Assembly: GCA_947589125.1 (NCBI GenBank)
Contig: CANPZZ010000006.1
Coordinates: forward strand, 1-41,343
Origin: an uncultured Lachnospiraceae bacterium
Lineage (GTDB): Bacteria > Bacillota > Clostridia > Lachnospirales > Lachnospiraceae
Direction of reading: 5' to 3'
DNA: 41,343 bases
This document shows, one piece after another, positions 25,037 through 33,149 of this stretch. The notes beneath the pieces are model-generated. The model saw nothing but the letters and a program-made list of their open reading frames with translations. It was not told the origin of the DNA and did no database searches. The first letter of the stretch is position 1. Each line of letters begins with the position of its first letter. The position numbers were made by a program, and so were the translations under genes.

Positions 25037-25978
25037 ATGGACAGCTTATTATCGGTTGTGGTTTCGGTCTACAATGAGGAGGCGGTGCTGGAAAGCTTCT
25101 ACCGTGAGACCAGCAGGATACTTCGGGATCTTTCCTGGGATTATGAACTTCTGTTCGTTAACGACGGAAGCCGGGATGACAGTCTGCGGATATTGGACAG
25201 GCTGGCGGAACAGGACGATCATGTGCGGGTGGTCAGCTTCTCACGGAATTTCGGCCATGAGGCGGCTATGATCGCCGGCGTGGATTACAGCCGCGGCGAC
25301 GGCATCGTCTGTATGGACGCGGATCTGCAGCATCCGCCGGAATGCATCCCCGCTATTGTGGAGCGGTTCGAGGAGGGCTATCAGGTGATCAGCATGGTAC
25401 GGACGAAAAATGAGTCCGCCGGCCTGATCAAGAATCTGACCTCCGCCGCGTTCTACAGTCTGATCAACACCCTGTCGGACGTTCATTTTGAAAATAACGC
25501 CTCTGACTTCTTCGCGATCACCCGGAAGGTGGCGGAGGTGCTGAAAAAGAATTACCGGGAGCGGGTGCGGTTCCTGCGCGGCTATGTACAGAATGTGGGA
25601 TTTAAGCGGACCACGATCGAATACGAGGCCCGGCCCCGGGCGGCCGGCGAGAGCAAATACAGCCTGCGCAAGCTGTTCCAGTTCTCGGTGAACACGATCG
25701 TCTGTTTTTCCAACCTGCCGCTGAAACTGGGCATTTACGCAGGGCTGACGGCGGCGCTGATGGGAGTCATCGTGCTTGTGTATACGCTTTTCACCCGCGG
25801 CGGCGCGCCCAGCGGCTACGCGACGATCGTGGTGCTTCTGTGCTTTATGTTCGCGGTGCTGTTTCTGATCGTGGGAATCATCGGGGAATATATTTCGATC
25901 CTGTTTACGGAGCTTAAGGACAGGCCGATCTATATCGTGGAAGAGACCAGGAATATGGAGGATACGGACGCGGAATAG
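25037..25978 (+). CDS. Polyprenyl-phosphate glycosyltransferase (GtrB/DPM1-like, GT2)
   Basis: This 313-residue protein has a GT2 domain starting LLSVVVSVYNEEAVLESFY and the nucleotide-sugar motif DADLQHPPE (from D94). The typical EARPRAAGESKYSLRKL interface segment follows, then two C-terminal membrane helices (about 225-250 and 265-290). The enzyme loads a sugar from UDP or GDP onto undecaprenyl phosphate at the inner face of the membrane for use by GT-C enzymes outside. ATG 25037 is chosen because GAGAGGA lies just upstream; the frame continues further upstream inside the previous gene. A GtrA-type flippase is not seen in the window. Confidence 0.9.
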   Translation: MDSLLSVVVSVYNEEAVLESFYRETSRILRDLSWDYELLFVNDGSRDDSLRILDRLAEQDDHVRVVSFSRNFGHEAAMIAGVDYSRGDGIVCMDADLQHPPECIPAIVERFEEGYQVISMVRTKNESAGLIKNLTSAAFYSLINTLSDVHFENNASDFFAITRKVAEVLKKNYRERVRFLRGYVQNVGFKRTTIEYEARPRAAGESKYSLRKLFQFSVNTIVCFSNLPLKLGIYAGLTAALMGVIVLVYTLFTRGGAPSGYATIVVLLCFMFAVLFLIVGIIGEYISILFTELKDRPIYIVEETRNMEDTDAE

Positions 25979-26040
25979 AGAGGGGTTTGCAGCTTGGAAA
26001 AGCAGAGATATATTTCAGGAAAACATCAGGGGAGTATGGA

Positions 26041-26817
26041 ATGGAACATGAAAGAGAGATCATGGATGTAGCCATCGAGGCGGGGCACATCCTGCTGGAA
26101 AATGGTGCGGAGATCTTCCGGGTAGAGGAGACGGTCTACCGGATCAGCCGCCATTACGGAATCGATTCCGGAAGCATTTTTACACTCAGCAACGGTCTGT
26201 TTGTCACGGCAGACAGTGTGGGAAAGGAGCCGTTTGCCAAGATCCTGCATGTGCCGGTGGGCAGCGCCCATCTGGACCGGGTGGCGGCGGTGAATCAGTT
26301 GTCGCGGGAGATCGAGGAAGGCAAATTTACGGTGAGCCAGGCCCGGGCGGAACTGGAGCGGATCCGGAATATGCCGGGCAAGACATATCGGATGCAGGTG
26401 ATCGGCGCGGCGATGGGAAGCGCGGGTTTCGCCTATATCTATGGGGGAAGCCCGGTCGACAGCCTGGCCGCGTTTATTGCGGGAGCGATTCTGTATATTT
26501 ATATTCTGTTTGTGAGCAGACCTCATCTGTCGAAGATGGTGGCCAGTATTACCGGGGGCGCGGTAGCTACGATCGCCAGTATGATCCTCTACGGCCTGGG
26601 GCTGGGGGAGCACCTGGATTTCATCGTTATCGGTTCGGTGGTGTCGCTGATCCCCGGCGTGGCATTTACCAACGCGATCCGTGATATCACGGATGAAAAT
26701 TATCTGGCCGGCGTGGTCCGGATGCTGGACGCGCTTCTGGTCTTCTTCTGTATCGCCATGGGCGTCGGCCTGGTCTACACGGTGATCCAGAGGCTGATGG
26801 GAGGTGTGGTTCTGTGA
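26041..26817 (+). CDS. Threonine/serine exporter, N-terminal half (ThrE/DUF1212)
   Basis: This 258-residue protein has the family's soluble N-terminal part (about 1-115), with the motif LENGAEIFRVEETVYRI. About five membrane helices follow (from RMQVIGAAMGSAGFAYIYGG on). In Corynebacterium glutamicum ThrE both halves are fused; in many Firmicutes they are split, as here. ATG 26041 has AGGGGAG 9 bases upstream; TTG 25987 is too close to its purine run. The stop overlaps the next gene (GTGA), which encodes the second half. Amino-acid specificity is not proven by sequence. Confidence 0.85.
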   Translation: MEHEREIMDVAIEAGHILLENGAEIFRVEETVYRISRHYGIDSGSIFTLSNGLFVTADSVGKEPFAKILHVPVGSAHLDRVAAVNQLSREIEEGKFTVSQARAELERIRNMPGKTYRMQVIGAAMGSAGFAYIYGGSPVDSLAAFIAGAILYIYILFVSRPHLSKMVASITGGAVATIASMILYGLGLGEHLDFIVIGSVVSLIPGVAFTNAIRDITDENYLAGVVRMLDALLVFFCIAMGVGLVYTVIQRLMGGVVL

Positions 26818-27260
26818 ATCTGTTCGCGCAGGTTATGGCTGCCCTTCTGGGCACCATTGGATTTTCGATCATGTTCAGCGTACCCAGGGAATACTATCCG
26901 CTGTGCGGATTTGTAGGCGGAGCGGGCTGGCTGATCTACTGTCTGGTGCTTCCTCACGCGGACGCGCCGGAGGCGACGCTGGCCGCCGCGATTCTGGTCG
27001 TGTTCCTGTCACGGCTTTTCGCGGTATGGAGACGGTGTCCGGTGACGATCTTTCTGATCCCCGGCATCATACCGCTGGTGCCCGGCGGCGATATCTATTG
27101 GATGGCTTATTACATTGTCAGGGATCAGATGGAGCTGTCCGCGGACAAGGGTTTTGAGGCCGTCAAGATCGCGGTAGCGATCGTGCTGGGTATCGTGTTC
27201 GTGTTCCAGGTGCCGCAGAAGCTGTTCCGCGCGGTGATCGGTGCGGCGGCGCGGAAATGA
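26814..27260 (+). CDS. Threonine/serine exporter, C-terminal half (DUF3815-like)
   Basis: This 148-residue protein has four membrane helices. It contains the family segment PVTIFLIPGIIPLVPGGDIYW and starts with FAQVMAALLGTIGFSIMFSVP. GTG start overlaps the previous stop by 4 bases, so the two halves are translationally coupled and should form one heteromeric transporter in the cytoplasmic membrane. The 151-base gap after it holds GC-rich imperfect repeats but no clear terminator. Confidence 0.87.
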   Translation: MNLFAQVMAALLGTIGFSIMFSVPREYYPLCGFVGGAGWLIYCLVLPHADAPEATLAAAILVVFLSRLFAVWRRCPVTIFLIPGIIPLVPGGDIYWMAYYIVRDQMELSADKGFEAVKIAVAIVLGIVFVFQVPQKLFRAVIGAAARK

Positions 27261-27411
27261 CGCGCCGGAGGGAAGTGCCGCGGCAAAGTACCTGATCGCG
27301 TGTCCTGTAGCAAAAGCGCTCGGATGCGTGTGCGGAGAGGCAGAGCGGAAATGTGCGCCTGCGGACAGGCTGCGGCAGGTGTGCCGCACAGGACAAGGAG
27401 GATTTTGATAA

Positions 27412-28779
27412 ATGATTCTGATAAAAAACGGCATGGTGATCGACCCGGAGAAGCTGGACATGCAGCCGTTCGATGTGATTCTGGACGGAGGCCGTATTGC
27501 TGGGATCGGTTTTTACGAGGATAACGGAACCTATGATACGGTGATCGACGCTACCGGCTGCGCGGTAGCGCCCGGTCTGGTGGACGTTCATGTACATTTC
27601 CGGGATCCGGGTCTGACATATAAAGAGGATATCCATACCGGCGCGGCCGCGGCCGCGGCCGGCGGTTATACGACGGTAGTCTGTATGGCTAATACGAAAC
27701 CGCCGGTAGATAACGTGGAGACGCTCCGCTATGTGATCGAAGAAGGGAAGAAAACCGGTATCCATGTGCTCTCGTCCGCCACGGTTTCCGTGGGGATGAA
27801 AGGACAGGAACTGACGGATATGCGGGCGCTGGCAGCGGAAGGCGCGGCCGGCTTCACCGACGACGGCATTCCGCTGATGGATGAAAAGCTGGTGCGGGAG
27901 GCCATGGAACTGGCGGCGGAGATGGATCTGCCGCTGTCTTTCCACGAGGAGGATCCCGCGTTTATCAAGAATAACGGCATTAATCATGGCGCGGTGTCGG
28001 AACAGCTGGGGATCTATGGTTCCCCGGCCGTGGCAGAGGACAGCCTGGTGGCCAGGGACTGCATGATCGCGCTGGATGTGAGCCGGGGGCGCCGGCTGGT
28101 GACGCCGGCCGGGAAGGCGGCCGCAGCATCGCCATTTCACGCGCACGCGCTTGAGGCAGTGATCGCCAACATCCAGCACATCAGCTCCCGCGCCGCGGTG
28201 GAGCAGGTACGGCTGGCGAAGAAGCTGGGCGCGCGGGTGTCCGCCGAGGTGACGCCCCATCATTTTACATTGACAGAAGAAGCAGTGCTTGAACACGGAG
28301 CTTTGGCTAAAATGAATCCGCCGCTGCGGACCGAAGCCGACCGTCAGGCGCTGATCGCGGCACTTCAGGACGGAACCATCGACATCATTGCCACCGATCA
28401 CGCGCCCCACAGCGCAGAGGAGAAGGCGCGGCCTCTGACGGAAGCGCCCAGCGGCATCATCGGTCTGGAGACGGCGCTGGCCCTGGGCGTCACGGAACTG
28501 GTGGAGAAAGGCTGTCTGACACTGCCGGAGCTGATCGCGAAGATGAGCCTGAATCCGGCCCGGCTGTACCGCCTGGACTGCGGCAGGATGCAGACCGGCG
28601 CTCCGGCGGACATCGTGATCTTTGATCCGAAAGAAGAGTGGAAGGTGGAGCGTTTCCATTCCCGGTCCGCCAATTCGCCTTTTACCGGCCGGACGCTGAA
28701 AGGCCGTGTAAAATACACGGTCTGCGGCGGAAATATAGTGTATCAAGAGCAGAGAAAAGGGCAGGAAAGTATATCATAA
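27412..28779 (+). CDS. pyrC: Dihydroorotase (class I)
   Basis: This 455-residue zinc amidohydrolase interconverts carbamoyl-aspartate and dihydroorotate in pyrimidine synthesis. Metal ligands are visible: H60 and H62 in DVHVHFRDPG, D151, H178 in SFHEED, H256 in IQHISS and D329 in ATDHAPH. Compared with the B. anthracis enzyme as I recall it (D151, H178, H231, D304), the last two are shifted by 25 residues. This marks an insertion at about 223-250 (RGRRLVTPAGKAAAAS...) just before the fourth ligand. That explains the length, about 25 above the usual 430. AAGGAGG precedes the ATG. No other pyr genes are adjacent. Confidence 0.92.
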   Translation: MILIKNGMVIDPEKLDMQPFDVILDGGRIAGIGFYEDNGTYDTVIDATGCAVAPGLVDVHVHFRDPGLTYKEDIHTGAAAAAAGGYTTVVCMANTKPPVDNVETLRYVIEEGKKTGIHVLSSATVSVGMKGQELTDMRALAAEGAAGFTDDGIPLMDEKLVREAMELAAEMDLPLSFHEEDPAFIKNNGINHGAVSEQLGIYGSPAVAEDSLVARDCMIALDVSRGRRLVTPAGKAAAASPFHAHALEAVIANIQHISSRAAVEQVRLAKKLGARVSAEVTPHHFTLTEEAVLEHGALAKMNPPLRTEADRQALIAALQDGTIDIIATDHAPHSAEEKARPLTEAPSGIIGLETALALGVTELVEKGCLTLPELIAKMSLNPARLYRLDCGRMQTGAPADIVIFDPKEEWKVERFHSRSANSPFTGRTLKGRVKYTVCGGNIVYQEQRKGQESIS

Positions 28780-28805
28780 AAACTATATACGCGGATTTTC
28801 TTTTG

Positions 28806-28814
28806 TGCTATAAT
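28806..28814 (+). promoter_or_regulatory. Extended -10 promoter
   Basis: TGC followed by a consensus TATAAT at 28809-28814 lies 44 bases before the lipoprotein gene, in an AT-rich stretch that contrasts with its surroundings. The -35 position (TATACG region) is weak. Probably drives the lipoprotein gene and perhaps the ABC-F gene, which starts 30 bases after it. Confidence 0.55.
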
Positions 28815-28857
28815 CAGTTGGGAAATTCGGATTTTATAACAGCGGGGGGATAGAATC

Positions 28858-29490
28858 ATGAGAAAATACTTATATGCGGCGATCCTTTGCGCGGCGCTGG
28901 CGGCAACCGCCTGCGGCCAGAAGGACAAGGGCGCAGCGGAGACAAGTGCAGCGGAAACAAGCGCGGCGGCCGAAACTTTAGAATCGGCGGTAACTTCCGG
29001 CAGTATCGTAGGCGCCGACAGCGCTGGAATCCGGATCAAGATCGAAGATCCCGGCGTTGTGTGCGGCGAGGTGATCGATGCGGGGATGAGTACGGTGACG
29101 GTCCGTTCTGAAGTGGACGGCGAAGAGTATACATTTTCAAAGGAAGACGCGGAGATCCATCTGGAAGACGGCCTGGTTATCGGCGGCTCGGTGGAGATTG
29201 TCTACAGCGGCGTCCTGGACGGCACGGACACGACGAATGTGCAGGTGCTGCTGGTTCAGGATAACCAGCGCAAGACGATCACCGGAACCGTGGTGAGCGA
29301 GGCCATGAGCACGATCCAGATCGAGACGGAGGACGGCCGCCAGCTGACATTTTCCAAGGAACTGGCCGAGTCAGACCGGGCGGAAGGCTCAGAAGAAGGC
29401 GCGAAGGTGACATTGGAGTACACCGGCGAGATCTTCGACGGAGAGAACACCCAATTCGCCTTCGTCTGGAAGATCTCTGACGCGGAGTAG
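28858..29490 (+). CDS. Small lipoprotein with duplicated beta domain
   Basis: This 210-residue exported protein has a signal peptide ending in a lipobox (LAATAC, lipidated C19). An Ala/Glu/Thr/Ser linker follows, then two copies of a beta-rich unit at about 70-123 and 143-193. Compare GEVIDAGMSTVTVRSE...YTFSKED with GTVVSEAMSTIQIETE...LTFSKEL. Each unit looks like a small OB- or DUF-type barrel. It is anchored on the outer face of the membrane. No function can be assigned. GGGGGGATAG precedes the ATG, and a promoter is visible at 28806-28814. Confidence 0.8.
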   Translation: MRKYLYAAILCAALAATACGQKDKGAAETSAAETSAAAETLESAVTSGSIVGADSAGIRIKIEDPGVVCGEVIDAGMSTVTVRSEVDGEEYTFSKEDAEIHLEDGLVIGGSVEIVYSGVLDGTDTTNVQVLLVQDNQRKTITGTVVSEAMSTIQIETEDGRQLTFSKELAESDRAEGSEEGAKVTLEYTGEIFDGENTQFAFVWKISDAE

Positions 29491-29520
29491 TATAGACATC
29501 ATCGGAGGAGAATTGAATTT

Positions 29521-31167
29521 ATGATCAGTGCGAACAACATTACACTGCGAGTCGGAAAAAGGGCGTTATTTGAGGACGTCAACATCAAATTTGTCGAAGG
29601 GAACTGCTACGGCGTCATCGGCGCCAACGGCGCCGGCAAGTCCACATTCCTGCGGATCCTGTCGGGACAGTTAGAGCCCACATCAGGAGATGTGGTGATA
29701 ACCGACGGGCAGCGGCTTTCCTTCCTGCAGCAGGACCATTTCAAATACGACCAGTATACGGTGACGGACACCGTGATCCTGGGCAATCCCAGGCTCTACG
29801 AGGTGATGAAGGAAAAGAACGCCATCTATATGAAGGAAGATTTCTCTGACGAGGACGGCATCCGGGCTGCGGAACTGGAAGCGGAGTTCGCGGAGATGAA
29901 CGGATGGGAGGCGGAGTCCGACGCGGCCAATCTCTTAAACGGTCTCGGCGTGGACACGGATTACCATTACACACTGATGAAGGACTTAAACGGCGCCCTG
30001 AAGGTGAAGGTGCTGCTGGCCCAGGCGCTTTTTGGCAACCCGGACATCCTGCTTCTCGACGAGCCGACCAACAACATGGACCTGGACGCCATCGCCTGGC
30101 TGGAGGAGTTCCTGATCAACTTTGAGAATACGGTGATCGTGGTGTCCCATGACCGCTATTTCCTGAATAAAGTCTGCACCCAGATCGCCGACATCGACTA
30201 CGGCAAGATCCAGCTTTACGCCGGCAACTACGACTTCTGGTTCGAGTCCAGCCAGCTGATGGTCAAGCAGATGAAGGAAGCCAACCGGAAGAAAGAGGAG
30301 AAGATCAAGGAGCTGCAGGAATTTATCCAGCGGTTCTCGGCCAACGCCTCCAAGTCCAAGCAGGCTACCTCCCGCAAGCGGGCCCTGGAGAAGATCCAGT
30401 TAGACGATATCAAGCCCTCCAGCCGGAAGTATCCGTATATCGATTTCCGGCCTTTCCGCGAGATCGGCAACGAAGTTCTGACGGTGACGAACCTGTCGAA
30501 AACCATCGACGGCGTGAAGGTGCTGGACGACATTTCCTTTATCTTAAACCGCACTGACAAGGTTGCTCTGGTAGGACCCAACGAGCAGGCGAAGACCGTG
30601 CTTTTCCAGATCCTTGCCGGGGAAATGGAGCCGGACAGCGGCGATTACAAATGGGGCCTGACCACGACTCAGTCCTATTTCCCGAAGGACAACAGCGCGG
30701 AGTTTGCCAATGAGGATACGATTGTGGAGTGGCTGACCCAGTATTCGCCGGAGAAGGACGTGACGTATGTGCGCGGTTTCCTGGGCCGAATGCTGTTCGC
30801 CGGTGAGGACGGCGTGAAGAAAGTGAAGGTACTTTCTGGCGGCGAGAAGGTGCGCTGCATGCTGTCGAAGCTGATGATCTCCGGCGCCAACGTGCTGATG
30901 CTGGATGAGCCTACGGACCATCTGGACATGGAGTCCATTACGGCGCTGAACAACGGTCTGATGAAATTCCCGGGCGTGCTTCTGTTCTCGTCCCGCGACC
31001 ATCAGATTGTGCAGACCACAGCCAACCGGATCATGGAGATCGTGAACGGGAAGCTGATCGACAAGATCACGACCTACGACGAGTACCTGGAGAGCGACGA
31101 GATGGCGAGAAAGCGCCAGGTGTTCACGTTGGTGAATACGGACGACGTGGAACCGGTGGAAGAGTAA
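29521..31167 (+). CDS. ABC-F family ATPase
   Basis: This 548-residue soluble protein has two ABC domains and no membrane helices, typical of ABC-F ribosome-associated ATPases (translation factors or antibiotic target protection). Domain 1 has Walker A GANGAGKS (34-41), a degenerate signature LNGALKVKVLLAQ and Walker B LLLDEPTNNMDLD. The linker (about 235-305) is Lys/Glu-rich and helical. Domain 2 has an unusual Walker A, GPNEQAKT (352-359), with Ala where the second Gly should be, then LSGGEKVR and VLMLDEPTDHLD. It resembles the YkpA/YbiT branch. A strong terminator (31252-31293) follows. Whether it protects against an antibiotic cannot be told. Confidence 0.9.
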   Translation: MISANNITLRVGKRALFEDVNIKFVEGNCYGVIGANGAGKSTFLRILSGQLEPTSGDVVITDGQRLSFLQQDHFKYDQYTVTDTVILGNPRLYEVMKEKNAIYMKEDFSDEDGIRAAELEAEFAEMNGWEAESDAANLLNGLGVDTDYHYTLMKDLNGALKVKVLLAQALFGNPDILLLDEPTNNMDLDAIAWLEEFLINFENTVIVVSHDRYFLNKVCTQIADIDYGKIQLYAGNYDFWFESSQLMVKQMKEANRKKEEKIKELQEFIQRFSANASKSKQATSRKRALEKIQLDDIKPSSRKYPYIDFRPFREIGNEVLTVTNLSKTIDGVKVLDDISFILNRTDKVALVGPNEQAKTVLFQILAGEMEPDSGDYKWGLTTTQSYFPKDNSAEFANEDTIVEWLTQYSPEKDVTYVRGFLGRMLFAGEDGVKKVKVLSGGEKVRCMLSKLMISGANVLMLDEPTDHLDMESITALNNGLMKFPGVLLFSSRDHQIVQTTANRIMEIVNGKLIDKITTYDEYLESDEMARKRQVFTLVNTDDVEPVEE

Positions 31168-31251
31168 TATAAGAAGGGCGTTACTGGCGCCTTGCTCGCA
31201 TGGGAATACGAGCAGGGCATGACTGGTGTATTGCTTGTGCAAAAATAAAAG

Positions 31252-31293
31252 AAGGCAGAAGCAGTTTTGTGGGGATACTGCTTCTGCCTTTTT
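31252..31293 (+). terminator. Rho-independent terminator, probably bidirectional
   Basis: A perfect 13-bp stem (AAGGCAGAAGCAG at 31252-31264 with its complement at 31278-31290) has a 13-base loop and a TTTTT run. An A-rich run before the stem gives T's on the other strand too. It ends the ABC-F transcript and can also stop transcription from the convergent BCCT gene. Confidence 0.9.
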
Positions 31294-31327
31294 ACGTTCT
31301 GTTGTGATGAACCTGTATCATGGTGGC

Positions 31328-31358
31328 AAAAGGAGTCTGACCTTGATGATTAGACTCC
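31328..31358 (-). terminator. Rho-independent terminator of the BCCT gene
   Basis: Read on the - strand, a stem (AGACTCC/GGAGTCT, 31332-31338 with 31352-31358) is followed by TTTT. It lies 41 bases after the BCCT stop codon. The stem is short (7 bp), so it is weaker than the one at 31252-31293. Confidence 0.6.
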
Positions 31359-31398
31359 CTTTAAGTTGCTGTTCTCTTTTTGTTCAGCACAATTTTCA

Positions 31399-32940
31399 TT
31401 ATTTTTTCTTCTCTTCTAAATACTTTCCCGCATCTTTAAAGAAACTCCCGATAATGATGATCATAATGATACCCACCGGAAACGCCGCGATGATCGACAC
31501 GGACTGGAGGTTCGCCATAGAATTCTCCGAGAAGATCAGCGCGATCGGGAACAGGATCAGCATGACTGCCCAGAAGAGCCGGATATTCCGGTGCGGCTCC
31601 GCGCCGGCAGGCAGCGTCTTGTAGGAGTAGGCGGATGCCACCATCGTGATCGAGTCGAACGAAGTCGCGTAGAAGGCGATCATCGTGACGGCCAGCAGAA
31701 GCAGGCCCATTTTCGCCCAGGGAAGCGTCTGCATGATCGTGATGATGATCTGATACAGGTCGCCGGATGCCGTGTATTCGGCGATCAGGTCCATCTGGCC
31801 GGTGACCTGGAGGTTTAAGCTGTAATTTCCCAGGATGATGAAGGAAGTAAATGTCCCCGCCAGCGCCCAGAAGTATCCGCCCAGGATCGTCTGGCGGATG
31901 GTTCGCCCGCCGCTGATCGAGCCGATGAAGAATGGCGTCGCCACGCACCATACCATCCAGTAGGCCCAGTAAAAGATGGTCCAGTTCTGTGGAAATGAAG
32001 TCTCTCTGAGGGCGTCGGTCCAGGTAGCCAGGCCGATAAAATTCTGGGTCAGATTACCGATGGCGGTGATGCCGGTCTCGATGGTGTAGCGCGCCTTGCC
32101 GCCGCCGATGAATACATAGAGCAGCAGGGCGAAGAACAGGTAGGTGCAGGAAGCGGCCAGCTTCGCCACGCCTTTCATGCCGAAATACACGGTGACCGTG
32201 TAGACCAGGCAGATGATCACCAGGATCGCGATGGTGAACAGATTGGACTGCTCGATATGGAAGACCGTACTCAGCGCCATGGACAGAAGCGGCGTCGCCA
32301 GGGAAAATGTGGTGGCGGTGCCGGCCAGCAGCGCGAACACAGCGATCAGGTCGATGAGTTTCCCGGCGGGGCCGTCGGTCCATTTGCCGAGGAGCGGCCG
32401 GCAGGCCTCGGAATACTTCTGCTTATTGCGCTTGCGGACGTGGATCATGAAACCGAAAGCCACGGCAAGTACCATGTAGAAGCTCCAGGGGATCGGGCCC
32501 CAGTGGAACAGCGGGTAGGTGCTGGCCCAGTCCTGGACGCCGCCCAGATCGGAAATGCGCGGCTCGCCGGCATAGAGGATCCATTCGCACAGGGAATAGA
32601 ACAGAATATCGGCAGCCAGTCCGGCGGTGAACATCATGGAACCCCACTGGAACGAGGTATATTCCGGCTTTTCCTGATCTCCCAGCCGGATATTGCCGTA
32701 TTTGGAAAATGCCATGTAAAGGGAGCAAATGATCATCCCCAGACCGATGAGGAGGTAATAGCTGCCCAGTTCATCGCCCAGGAAGAACCGGATGGACGCC
32801 AGAACCTGTCCGGAACCGTCCGGAGCCGCCACGAATACGATGCACAGCAGCAGGATGCAGATGAACGGTATGATCGTGGTGACCAGATCAAGCTGCTTTC
32901 TCAGAGGGGCCGGGGATTTATTATCGCTTTTCGTGTTCAT
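31399..32940 (-). CDS. BCCT family betaine/carnitine/choline transporter
   Basis: This 513-residue protein has 12 membrane helices. The BCCT hallmark tryptophan motif WTIFYWAYWMVW is at about 320-331, and FHWGPIPW at about 145-152. ATG 32940 has AGGAG 6-7 bases upstream; the open frame extends further but has no other ribosome site. The TM3 Na+-site motif GMG of sodium-coupled BetP/BetT types is absent (TAGLAADILFYS at about 105-116). CaiT-type exchangers also lack it, so sodium-independent exchange of carnitine, betaine or a related quaternary amine is possible (inference). It has its own promoter (32990-33018) and terminator. Confidence 0.9.
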   Translation of the reverse strand: MNTKSDNKSPAPLRKQLDLVTTIIPFICILLLCIVFVAAPDGSGQVLASIRFFLGDELGSYYLLIGLGMIICSLYMAFSKYGNIRLGDQEKPEYTSFQWGSMMFTAGLAADILFYSLCEWILYAGEPRISDLGGVQDWASTYPLFHWGPIPWSFYMVLAVAFGFMIHVRKRNKQKYSEACRPLLGKWTDGPAGKLIDLIAVFALLAGTATTFSLATPLLSMALSTVFHIEQSNLFTIAILVIICLVYTVTVYFGMKGVAKLAASCTYLFFALLLYVFIGGGKARYTIETGITAIGNLTQNFIGLATWTDALRETSFPQNWTIFYWAYWMVWCVATPFFIGSISGGRTIRQTILGGYFWALAGTFTSFIILGNYSLNLQVTGQMDLIAEYTASGDLYQIIITIMQTLPWAKMGLLLLAVTMIAFYATSFDSITMVASAYSYKTLPAGAEPHRNIRLFWAVMLILFPIALIFSENSMANLQSVSIIAAFPVGIIMIIIIGSFFKDAGKYLEEKKK

Positions 32941-32989
32941 AAGATTCTCCTTTTGTTCAAAAATACAATAAAAATGGTTTATATTGAAC

Positions 32990-33018
32990 ATGATAACACG
33001 CGATAACAGAAAATGCAA
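32990..33018 (-). promoter_or_regulatory. Promoter of the BCCT gene with direct-repeat site
   Basis: On the - strand, TTGCAT (33013-33018), a 17-bp spacer and TATCAT (32990-32995), with TGT just before the -10, form a good extended promoter. On the + strand GATAACA occurs twice (32992-32998 and 33002-33008), 10 bp apart centre to centre, inside the spacer and -10. This one-helical-turn spacing could be an operator. Confidence 0.6.
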
Positions 33019-33149
33019 CCCTGTCTTTCTGACGATTTTCTGAAGTTTTCTCAAAATAACTCTGCAGTTTAAGATGGAATGGGCGGATAGAGTGGACGGT
33101 GACTGTGTTGGAAACAGCGCCTGAACCGCGGCCGGAGGGCAGCGGACGG

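Noticed and set aside
11473-26000. Recent horizontal island with mobile elements
   Set aside because: Although the glycan genes are accessory in type, base composition looks like the flanks, and there are no integrases, transposases, tRNA ends or attachment-like repeats at its borders.
27163-28746. 527-codon open frame on the - strand
   Set aside because: It is antisense to pyrC, whose zinc ligands are all visible on the + strand. The reverse product is His/Arg-rich and featureless.
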